From JBKEDH01 sp047975295 (GTDB lineage: Bacteria; Bacteroidota; Bacteroidia; Flavobacteriales; Flavobacteriaceae): a stretch of DNA of 5,910 bases. Every line of letters starts with the position of its first letter. Positions within the stretch are counted from its first letter, which is position 1. The notes beneath the pieces were generated by a model, which worked only from the letters and a program-made list of their open reading frames with translations, was not told the DNA's origin and ran no database searches. Of the stretch, positions 1-5,910 are shown piece after piece. A program made the translations under genes and the position numbers. The stretch lies in assembly GCA_047975295.1 (NCBI GenBank), contig JBKEDH010000127.1:1-5910 (forward strand). Reading direction: 5' to 3'.

Positions 1-236
1 TTTATATAAGAGACTTAGTTGGTACTGTAACGCGTCCCGTAAAAGAACTAAAAGGTTTTCAAAAAGTAGAAATAAAACAGGGAGAAACAAAAACCGTAAC
101 TTTTACAATTACTGTCGAAGACTTAAAGTTTTATAATTACAACTTGGATTATGTAGCAGAACCTGGGAAATTTCAAGTGTTCATCGGGGCAGATTCTTAT
201 ACCGAAAATGTAGCTGACTTTGAGTTGGCAAAATAA
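1..236 (+). CDS. GH3 beta-glucosidase-type enzyme, C-terminal fragment (BglX-like)
   Basis: This is the last 77 codons of a gene whose start lies outside the window; the reading frame has full codons from position 3 and ends at TAA 234-236. The translation contains YIRDLVGTVTRPVKELKGF, then a KxGETKTVTFTI strand, LKFYNYNLDYVAEPGKFQVFIGADS and the end ADFELAK. This is the fibronectin type III-like domain that closes family 3 beta-glucosidases, and it lines up closely with the end of E. coli BglX (YIQDV...RPVKQLKGFEKI...AEPGKFNVFIGVDS, from memory). The family removes terminal beta-linked glucose or related sugars from oligosaccharides, and Bacteroidota members are usually periplasmic. The catalytic Asp and Glu lie upstream of the window, so activity and substrate cannot be judged. 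A hairpin terminator follows 44 bp after the stop, so the gene probably ends its transcription unit. Family assignment is firm; substrate is unknown. Confidence 0.9.
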   Translation, partial: YIRDLVGTVTRPVKELKGFQKVEIKQGETKTVTFTITVEDLKFYNYNLDYVAEPGKFQVFIGADSYTENVADFELAK

Positions 237-280
237 GAATAAATAGAATATTTTAGTTGGTTTAGTTTTATTTAGTTTGA

Positions 281-315
281 AAAAAGTATCAGTATAATAA
301 ATACTGGTACTTTTT
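281..315 (+). terminator. Intrinsic terminator after the GH3 gene
   Basis: The left arm AAAAAGTATCAGTAT (281-295) pairs with the right arm ATACTGGTACTTTTT (301-315) over 15 base pairs with a single U-G wobble, around a 5-nt AATAA loop. The A-run of the left arm and U-run of the right arm give the usual U-tract, so the hairpin would work in either direction. It sits 44 bp after the GH3 stop codon and should separate that unit from the symporter. Confidence 0.85.
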
Positions 316-641
316 GGGTTTGTTAACAAAGTATAAAATCTTGTAAACATGAAGGCTTTGTTATATATGAAACTTTGGTAATAGACAAAGACAAAAATTT
401 AAACCTTACAGTAAGATTGGAAACACAAAGAATTTTTTAATTGCACTAGATTGGCTTTCCCTCTCGGAAGATTATAATTTGTTTTATAAAGAAAGTCGTT
501 GGCGTTTTGCCTTCGGCCATAAAGTTTTGAGCACTTTTTTTGATGAATAAGTAAAATAAAGCTGTTTTTAAGAAGAAATTCTTATAAATTAAAGGAAGGG
601 TTGCACTCCCAAAATAAGTTTTTTATATTCGGAAATTCTAA
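316..641. other. Intergenic stretch with no supported gene
   Basis: No convincing gene is visible between the terminator and the MITE-like element. One frame on the + strand is open from 371 to the TAA at 548-550 (59 codons, including LIALDWLSLSEDYNLFYKES and RWRFAFGHKVLS). It has no ATG, it follows a stop at 368-370, and I recognise no family in it. Part of it (about 450-530) is richer in G and C than its surroundings, so it could be the remnant of a decayed gene. Small palindromes are also present: TTTGTTAACAAA at 319-330, an 8-bp pair TAACAAAG (324-331) with CTTTGTTA (356-363), and a 6-bp hairpin TAAGAA/TTCTTA (569-584). None has an assigned role. Confidence 0.5.
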
Positions 642-802
642 GAGCCTGTTTAAATTTGTATGATAGACTTTTTGTAAAGTTTATTTTTGATACAGAATGA
701 GACAAAATAGAAGATAATAACCGGGTTACTTGATGAAAATTTAACGAAATTATACGCAAAAAGAGATATAGAAAAACAATTGATATAAATTTAAACAAGC
801 TC
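642..802. mobile_element. MITE-like element with terminal inverted repeats and 3-bp target duplication
   Basis: The left end GAGCCTGTTTAAATTT (642-657) is matched in inverted orientation by AAATTTAAACAAGCTC (787-802) with one mismatch in 16 positions; weaker similarity continues about six bases inward. The element is flanked on both sides by TAA (639-641 and 803-805), which fits a 3-bp target duplication. At 161 bp it is too short for a transposase, and its open stretches have no recognisable transposase motif, so it would have to be moved in trans. Ends starting GAGC with TNA duplications recall the IS1031 group of the IS5 family; that link is inference from memory. It has landed about 60 bp upstream of the symporter start and carries a candidate promoter. 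Confidence 0.7.
655..689 (+). promoter_or_regulatory. Candidate Bacteroidota-type promoter inside the MITE-like element
   Basis: TATTTTTG at 682-689 matches the TAnnTTTG -7 consensus of Bacteroidota promoters, and a TTTG at 655-658, partly within the left terminal repeat, lies 23 nt upstream, at the long end of the spacing I recall for Flavobacterium. Transcription would begin near 695 and give a symporter leader of roughly 165 nt. Such short motifs arise often by chance in AT-rich DNA, so this is tentative. Confidence 0.3.
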
Positions 803-833
803 TAAATCAATTTTTTCATTAAAATGGTTTAGA
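801..833 (+). promoter_or_regulatory. Hairpin in the presumed symporter leader
   Basis: TCTAAATCA (801-809) pairs with TGGTTTAGA (825-833) over 9 base pairs with one U-G wobble. After a bulged A at 810 the stem continues with TTTT (811-814) against AAAA (821-824) and closes on a 6-nt TTCATT loop. It begins in the last two bases of the MITE-like element and ends 29 bp before the symporter ATG. A T-rich tract follows, so it could act as a weak attenuator or as mRNA-stabilising structure. It is AT-rich and may be chance. Confidence 0.3.
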
Positions 834-862
834 TTTTAATTTAATTAACCAACTAACTATTT

Positions 863-2515
863 ATGACAACACATTTTGATACTTTAGATTATATTGTTTT
901 TATTGCCTATGCTATCCTTATTTTGGGTGTTGGTCTGTGGGTTTCAAGAAGTAAAGATGGACAAGCAAAAAGTACAGAAGATTATTTTCTTGCCAGCAAG
1001 TCGTTGCCGTGGTGGGCTATTGGAGCTTCTTTGATTGCAGCCAACATTTCGGCAGAACAGTTTATAGGTATGTCGGGTTCCGGTTTTGCTATGGGCTTGG
1101 CCATTGCTTCTTATGAATGGATGGCAGCCATTACCCTAATTATTGTAGGGAAATATTTCCTTCCCATTTTTATTGAAAAAGGCATCTATACTATTCCCGA
1201 GTTTGTCGAAAAACGCTATTCAACAAATCTTAAAACCATATTGGCTGTTTTCTGGATTGCCTTATATGTATTTGTAAATTTGGCTTCGGTAATGTATTTA
1301 GGTGCTTTGGCCATAGAAACCATTATGGGTGTTCCTATGATGTACGGTGTAATTGGTCTTGGACTTTTTGCAGCGGCGTATTCATTATATGGTGGCTTGT
1401 CGGCTGTAGCGTGGACCGATGTTATTCAAGTAGTCTTTTTGGTTTTGGGTGGTATAGTAACCACTTACTTGGCATTAAATACGGTGTCGGGGGGCGAAGG
1501 TGTTATTGCCGGTATAGAAACCATTTACGAGCGGGCACCCGAACGTTTTGTTATGATTTTGGATAAAGATAATCCTTTTTACAACGATTTGCCTGGAATA
1601 GCAGTATTGGTAGGTGGTTTATGGGTAGCAAATTTATATTACTGGGGTTTTAACCAATATATTATTCAACGAACGTTGGCGGCCAAATCGTTAAAAGAAT
1701 CTCAAAAAGGAATTGTATTTGCTGCTTTTTTAAAGCTAATTATTCCCGTAATAGTAGTTGTTCCCGGTATTGCAGCATACGTTATTGTTAACGACCCCGA
1801 GATTATGGCATCTTTAGGTGAAATGGCACAGCGCAACTTGCCTTCGTTAGATCAGGCCGATAAAGCCTATCCTTGGTTATTGCAATTTTTACCTGTGGGA
1901 CTAAAAGGTGTGGCATTTGCTGCATTGGCTGCTGCTGTTGTATCGTCTTTGGCATCTATGTTAAACTCTACATCTACCATTTTTACCATGGATATTTATA
2001 AACCATATATAAATAAAGAAGCGTCTGGAACAACATTGGTAAGAGTTGGTAGAATCTCGGCAGCTGTTGCTTTAATTATTGGAGGTATTATGGCGCCTTT
2101 ATTGGGCGGTATAGATCAAGCTTTTAATTTTATACAAGAATATACGGGCGTGGTAAGTCCAGGTATTTTGGCCGTATTTATTTTAGGATTGTTTTGGAAA
2201 AAAACAACAAACAATGCAGCCATTATTGGCGCTTTAATTTCCATACCAATAGCAATGTATTTTAAGGTAGCACCCAAAGGATGGTCAACAAACCCATTTT
2301 TTGTAGATTTGCCTTGGATGAACCAAATGGGGCTAACCTTTCTGTTAACGGCTCTTGTAATTATAATTTTAAGTTTAATGCAGAATAAAGGGACAGACGA
2401 TGCCAAAGGAATTGCATTAACCAAAAATCTATTTAAAACATCACCGCTATTTAATATCAGTGCTTTTATAATTATGATAATTTTAGTAGCGTTATATGCA
2501 TTCTTTTGGAGTTAA
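863..2515 (+). CDS. Sodium/sugar symporter of the SSS family (vSGLT-like)
   Basis: This 550-residue inner-membrane protein is predicted to import a hexose, most likely galactose or glucose, driven by Na+. It resembles Vibrio parahaemolyticus vSGLT (543 aa) almost end to end, with a constant offset of three residues by my recollection. Landmarks are EDYFLASKSLPWW (about 39-51), NISAEQFIGMSGSG (61-74), IYTIPEFVEKRYS (108-120), YGGLSAVAWTDVIQ (176-189), WVANLYYWGFNQYIIQRTLAAK (254-275), VVSSLASMLNST (359-370) and FIQEYTG (423-429). About 14 membrane segments can be drawn. Sugar-site residues Q66, E85, N257, K291 and Q425, the gate residue Y260, and Na2-site residues A59, I62, A358, S361 and S362 are retained; vSGLT Ser91 is Ala88 here. 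The ATG at 863 agrees with the vSGLT N-terminus; there is no Shine-Dalgarno sequence, as is normal in Bacteroidota. It lies 200 bp upstream of the GH2 gene on the same strand. Confidence 0.95.
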   Translation: MTTHFDTLDYIVFIAYAILILGVGLWVSRSKDGQAKSTEDYFLASKSLPWWAIGASLIAANISAEQFIGMSGSGFAMGLAIASYEWMAAITLIIVGKYFLPIFIEKGIYTIPEFVEKRYSTNLKTILAVFWIALYVFVNLASVMYLGALAIETIMGVPMMYGVIGLGLFAAAYSLYGGLSAVAWTDVIQVVFLVLGGIVTTYLALNTVSGGEGVIAGIETIYERAPERFVMILDKDNPFYNDLPGIAVLVGGLWVANLYYWGFNQYIIQRTLAAKSLKESQKGIVFAAFLKLIIPVIVVVPGIAAYVIVNDPEIMASLGEMAQRNLPSLDQADKAYPWLLQFLPVGLKGVAFAALAAAVVSSLASMLNSTSTIFTMDIYKPYINKEASGTTLVRVGRISAAVALIIGGIMAPLLGGIDQAFNFIQEYTGVVSPGILAVFILGLFWKKTTNNAAIIGALISIPIAMYFKVAPKGWSTNPFFVDLPWMNQMGLTFLLTALVIIILSLMQNKGTDDAKGIALTKNLFKTSPLFNISAFIIMIILVALYAFFWS

Positions 2516-2544
2516 ATAATGTTAAAGTTAACTTATTTAGTTCA

Positions 2545-2577
2545 AGACCTCACAGGTTTTTAAAACCTGTAAGGTCT
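2545..2577. repeat. 33-bp palindrome, dispersed-repeat or terminator type
   Basis: The left arm AGACCTCACAGGTTTT (2545-2560) and right arm AAAACCTGTAAGGTCT (2562-2577) are inverted copies with one mismatch (C2551 against A2571), separated by a single T. The RNA would form a strong hairpin 29 bp after the symporter stop. No T-run follows the stem (ATGGGG), so it is not a textbook intrinsic terminator, though it may still stop transcription or protect the 3' end of the symporter mRNA. From memory, near-identical AGACCT-CAGGTTTT palindromes recur between genes in many Flavobacteriia genomes, which would make this a REP-like dispersed repeat. Confidence 0.75.
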
Positions 2578-2687
2578 ATGGGGTTTAATGTTTTGATGAA
2601 AATATTTTTATAAAAAATTAATAGGCTGATAAATAGTTTGTTTTTAACTTATTTTCAGTCTCTTTTTTTAGCCTGTCCAATTATTTT

Positions 2688-2695
2688 TATATTTG
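2688..2695 (+). promoter_or_regulatory. Candidate -7 promoter element for the GH2 gene
   Basis: TATATTTG is an exact match to the TAnnTTTG -7 consensus of Bacteroidota and lies 20 bp before the GH2 ATG, implying a very short leader. No TTG or TTTG is present 17-23 nt upstream, where a T-run (2662-2669) occupies the -33 position, so the promoter is incomplete by consensus. Together with the palindrome at 2545-2577 it suggests that the GH2 gene may be transcribed separately from the symporter. Confidence 0.35.
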
Positions 2696-2715
2696 GTAAG
2701 TAATAGCAATATTTT

Positions 2716-5700
2716 ATGAAGCACTTCACTTTTTTATGTCTATTCCTTATCATTATAAATTTTTCAAATTCCCAATCGGTAATCTCTCTCGAAGGAACTT
2801 GGACAGTGGCTTTAGATGCCGACAGTCTTGGTATTGAGCAGGGTTTCTCGAATAAAATCTTTAAACAAACCGTTAAACTACCGGGAACGTTAGATGAAAA
2901 CCAACTTGGCGAAAAAACCACAGGTTCCGATTATGGTATCCTGACCCGAAAATATAAATACATAGGGCCTGCGTGGTACAATCGTGAAATACATATCCCC
3001 AAACAATGGAAAAATAAGGAGATTATCTTGTTTTTGGAGCGGGTTATGTGGCAATCGCAAGTTTGGGTAGATGGCAAAAAAATAGATGTTCAGGACGATT
3101 TGAATACGCCACACATCCACAATTTAGGGCAATTAAAACCCGGAAGGCATATACTTTCGGTGCGGGTTAACAATGCCATGATATACAATATAGGAGACAA
3201 AGGCCACGCTTATGGCGATTATACGCAAATTAGATGGAACGGTATTTTGGGCAGAATAGAGCTCCAACCGGTAGGCGATATCCAAATTGAAAACCTGACG
3301 ACTTGGCCAAATGTTGATAGTAACAGTTTAACGGTAAAGTTTAATGGTGTAAACAAAACGAAGAAACCTTTTGGAAATCTTATTTATACGCTTACCGATA
3401 ATCAAACGGGAGATATTGTGGCTTTGGTTGAAGAAAACTTGAGTGCTACGACAAAAGTATTTCAACATTCAAAAACAATTACTTTTAAAACACCAATAAA
3501 AACTTGGAATGAGTTTAATCCCAACCTTTATACCTTAAAGTTGTCTTACGGAAAGGGAAAAGCAATAAGCACCATCCAGTCAACGGTTGGTTTTAGGAAT
3601 ATTTCAACATCAAAATCAAAAATACTGGTAAATAATAAGCCTGTTTTTATGCGCGGTAATCTGGATTGTCTCCATTTTCCGCTTACGGGCTATCCTTCCT
3701 ATAAGGTAGAAGAGTGGGAACGTATTTTTAAAATATATAAAGCCCATGGGTTAAACCATGTGCGCTTCCATTCGTGGTGCCCGCCGGAAGCGGCTTTTAT
3801 TGCTGCCGATAAACTGGGTATTTATATACAGGCCGAAATACTTTGGATAGATTGGTGGATGTCGGTGGTGCGTCCAAACCGTCCGGAAATGACTACTATT
3901 GGTCTGCCAAAAGGTTTGGGTAAAAATCCAAGTGCCGATATTTATGTAAAACGTGCCATTAAAAATATGATTGATGCGTACGGCAATCATCCGTCGTTTG
4001 CGTTTTTCTGTATTGGCAACGAGTTGGGAAATTCCGATTTCGATATTATGCAAAGTTGGGTAAAGCCTTATAAAGAAAGTGATAATCGTCGTTTGTATTC
4101 GGTATCGACGGCAAGAAAAATTATGCCTGTCGATGAGTATATGGTAACACATAACATCCCAAAAGTGGGCAGGACTTACGGATTGAATTATAACGGTACC
4201 GATTTTGATTGGGAAGACCATTATTCAAAAGCATCAATTCCTATTATGGCTCACGAAGTCGGGCAGTTTCCTGTTTATCCACTTTGGAGCGAAATCGAGA
4301 AGTATAGCGGTACGCTTGAAGCCCGAAATTTTAGGATTTTTAAAAATGAAGCCGCAGCAAACGGCCTTTTAAAATATAACAAGGCTTTTCAAAAAAACAG
4401 TGGTGCCTTACAGACCCTTTTGTACAAAGCCATGATCGAGGCTTTTTACCGAACACCTTCCTGTGCCGGTTTTCAAATGTTGAGCATGACCGATTATTCC
4501 GGACAGGGAGAGGCTCTTGTAGGATGGTTGGATTCGTTTTGGGATTCGAAAGGTATCGTGTCTTCTGAAGAATTTTATAAATACGGCAGTTCGGTAGTGG
4601 CATTGGCTCGTTTTTCGAAGTATGTTTTAAATGTAGGCGAACCATTTGGGGCACAATTACAAATGGCCAATTATACCAATAAAGATTTAAACGGCGATAT
4701 TAAGTGGAATATTAAAAATGAAAATGGAAGTATAATGGATTCTGGTAGTTTTAATACTGAAATTAAGCAGGGAATGCTCACTTCAATTGGTTCTATTTAT
4801 TTTTCTACAGAAGCTATTGAAAAAGCCGAAAAACTAACATTATCTATGGCTTTGGACGAAACAGATATTAGCAATAGCTGGAATTTTTGGGTGTATCCCC
4901 AAGTTAAAATAGATAGGAAGCATGTTATTGAAACTGATAGATTGTCTGATACGGTTTTACAGCAATTAAAAAATGGGGCTTCGGTATTGTTATTGGCCAA
5001 TAAAGCCACAAATACCATGCTTTCGTACCCTTTGCGGTTTACTCCGTTGTTTTGGTCCAATTCCTTTTTTCCGGGGCAGACCAATAAAACCTTGGGCTAC
5101 TCCATAAACGACAAGCATCCGGCATTTAAAAATTTCCCGACCGATTCCTATTCCAATTGGCAATGGGAACCCATTAGTAAAGGCCGTACGTTTATTGTTA
5201 ATCATTTAAAGGAGCTGGAACCCATTGTCCAGCCAATAAGCGATTTTCATATAAACGATAAATTAGCCTCTATTTTTGAGTGTAAAATAGGAAACGGAAA
5301 ATTGTTGGTTTGTGGTTATGACCTTACGGTAAAATCGCCCGTGGCAGTGCAGTTAAGGCAAAGTTTGCTAAACTATATGAATGGTTCGAAATTTAATCCA
5401 ACCTATGCTTGGAACGAAAATGAAGCCTTAAAAATGTTTGAGGTTAGCGATAAAAAAGAAAATCCGTTGCCCAAAGGTTTCGAAAATTCGTATTTCTTTA
5501 TGGACTGTGGCGTACAGACTAAATTGGGAGTTACCAAAGAGTGGCAACAGGATTTGGATACCGTTCTGTTTAGTTTGGAAGGCTTCGATTATACGGCCAA
5601 GGTCGATGGTGTGTGGAAAACCGATAATGCTTCGGGTTGGGAAGGCAAGGAAATTACCTTTACCTTAACCACACCAAACGGATTAATTGGTAACCTATGT

Positions 5701-5907
5701 ATAGCTTTTACCAACCTTGAAAATAATGCCGATAATGGTAAAATGTATATCGAAAACCGGGATTTCAACATAACAAAAACAAAGGACAACTGGGCCAAAC
5801 TATTGGTTATGCGCGAAGATACCAATAAAGGAACGGTAACCTTTAAGGCTATTGCCCCAAAAGGGAAAACCATTAAAATAAGTAAAATTGCTTTTGTTAG
5901 GAATTGA
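2716..5907 (+). CDS. Secreted family 2 glycoside hydrolase (beta-galactosidase-like)
   Basis: This 1063-residue retaining exo-glycosidase has an N-terminal signal peptide: MKH, a hydrophobic run to about residue 16, and a likely cleavage SNS|QS after residue 19. No lipobox and no type IX sorting tail are seen, so it is probably soluble in the periplasm. Domain order: GH2 jelly-roll sugar-binding domain (about 23-187, with LPGTLDENQLG and WYNREIHIP), Ig-like domain (about 190-295), TIM barrel (about 300-610), a further Ig-like segment (about 630-730), a glutamine amidotransferase-like fold (about 740-890), and a C-terminal beta-sandwich (about 915-1063). The acid/base is Glu436 in CIGNELG and the nucleophile is probably Glu514 in MAHEVGQ; their 78-residue spacing resembles LacZ. 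FMRGNLDCLHFPLTGYPSY and VRFHSWCPPEAAF (R350, H352, W354) mark a Bacteroidota-rich GH2 subgroup. Length is close to LacZ (1023 aa). GH2 also includes beta-glucuronidases, beta-mannosidases and others, so the substrate is open. The neighbouring galactose-type symporter mildly favours a galactoside. Confidence 0.92.
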   Translation: MKHFTFLCLFLIIINFSNSQSVISLEGTWTVALDADSLGIEQGFSNKIFKQTVKLPGTLDENQLGEKTTGSDYGILTRKYKYIGPAWYNREIHIPKQWKNKEIILFLERVMWQSQVWVDGKKIDVQDDLNTPHIHNLGQLKPGRHILSVRVNNAMIYNIGDKGHAYGDYTQIRWNGILGRIELQPVGDIQIENLTTWPNVDSNSLTVKFNGVNKTKKPFGNLIYTLTDNQTGDIVALVEENLSATTKVFQHSKTITFKTPIKTWNEFNPNLYTLKLSYGKGKAISTIQSTVGFRNISTSKSKILVNNKPVFMRGNLDCLHFPLTGYPSYKVEEWERIFKIYKAHGLNHVRFHSWCPPEAAFIAADKLGIYIQAEILWIDWWMSVVRPNRPEMTTIGLPKGLGKNPSADIYVKRAIKNMIDAYGNHPSFAFFCIGNELGNSDFDIMQSWVKPYKESDNRRLYSVSTARKIMPVDEYMVTHNIPKVGRTYGLNYNGTDFDWEDHYSKASIPIMAHEVGQFPVYPLWSEIEKYSGTLEARNFRIFKNEAAANGLLKYNKAFQKNSGALQTLLYKAMIEAFYRTPSCAGFQMLSMTDYSGQGEALVGWLDSFWDSKGIVSSEEFYKYGSSVVALARFSKYVLNVGEPFGAQLQMANYTNKDLNGDIKWNIKNENGSIMDSGSFNTEIKQGMLTSIGSIYFSTEAIEKAEKLTLSMALDETDISNSWNFWVYPQVKIDRKHVIETDRLSDTVLQQLKNGASVLLLANKATNTMLSYPLRFTPLFWSNSFFPGQTNKTLGYSINDKHPAFKNFPTDSYSNWQWEPISKGRTFIVNHLKELEPIVQPISDFHINDKLASIFECKIGNGKLLVCGYDLTVKSPVAVQLRQSLLNYMNGSKFNPTYAWNENEALKMFEVSDKKENPLPKGFENSYFFMDCGVQTKLGVTKEWQQDLDTVLFSLEGFDYTAKVDGVWKTDNASGWEGKEITFTLTTPNGLIGNLCIAFTNLENNADNGKMYIENRDFNITKTKDNWAKLLVMREDTNKGTVTFKAIAPKGKTIKISKIAFVRN

Positions 5908-5910
5908 AAA

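Noticed and set aside
123..350. 75-codon - strand open frame over the GH3 end and terminator
   Set aside because: It is antisense to clear GH3 coding sequence and runs through the hairpin terminator.
589..798. 69-codon open frame on the - strand across the mobile element
   Set aside because: It begins with TTG inside the right terminal repeat, runs out through the left one, and shows no transposase or other family motif; it is best explained by the AT-rich insert.
2514..2538. Imperfect palindrome AAATAATGTTAA / TTAACTTATTT at the symporter stop codon
   Set aside because: It is all A/T apart from a few bases, has a bulge and a loop of about two bases, and would not be a stable structure; the palindrome at 2545-2577 is the real signal nearby.
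2621..2676. Possible inverted pair AGGCT / AGCCT upstream of the GH2 gene
   Set aside because: Only five bases pair across a long AT-rich spacer, which is expected by chance.
2716..2760. Possible lipoprotein signal with Cys8 in the GH2 leader
   Set aside because: The Cys lies inside the hydrophobic core with no lipobox at its position, while SNS|QS after residue 19 fits ordinary signal peptidase I cleavage.
3751..4221. 156-codon open frame on the - strand inside the GH2 gene
   Set aside because: It is wholly antisense to the catalytic barrel, where the + strand carries conserved GH2 motifs, and its own translation has no recognisable domain.
5438..5668. 76-codon + strand open frame within the end of the GH2 gene
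   Set aside because: It overlaps a conserved C-terminal domain in another frame, is very rich in basic residues in a shadow-like manner, and has no start context or family match.

Overview
The window is AT-rich DNA that looks like a marine-type Flavobacteriaceae (Bacteroidota) genome. The evidence is low-GC coding sequence, starts without a Shine-Dalgarno sequence, TAnnTTTG-type -7 elements, and a set of carbohydrate-utilisation genes. All three recognisable genes lie on the + strand: the 3' end of a GH3 beta-glucosidase-type enzyme (1-236), a complete sodium/sugar symporter very similar to Vibrio vSGLT (863-2515), and a complete secreted family 2 glycoside hydrolase (2716-5907). Together they look like part of a polysaccharide utilisation locus. 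No SusC/SusD pair, sulfatase or regulator lies inside the window.

Layout. The GH3 gene ends at 236 and is followed by a strong hairpin terminator (281-315). A 626-bp gap (237-862) separates it from the symporter. That gap holds no convincing gene, but it contains a 161-bp MITE-like insertion (642-802) with imperfect terminal inverted repeats and a TAA target duplication. The right end of the insertion overlaps a hairpin in the presumed symporter leader. The 200-bp gap between symporter and GH2 (2516-2715) holds a 33-bp near-perfect palindrome (2545-2577) of the dispersed-repeat/terminator type and a candidate -7 element just upstream of the GH2 start.

How the genes fit together (inference). 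The GH3 and GH2 enzymes would act in the periplasm as exo-acting glycosidases that trim oligosaccharides to monosaccharides. The symporter, which keeps nearly all galactose and Na2-site ligands of vSGLT, would carry a released hexose, most simply galactose or glucose, across the inner membrane with Na+. The specificity of the GH2 cannot be read from the sequence.

I found no CRISPR array, tRNA, rRNA, phage gene, defence system or clearly new multi-gene system. The most interesting items are the small mobile element placed where it could supply the symporter's promoter, the palindromic repeat, and a Ser-to-Ala change in the symporter's sugar site.
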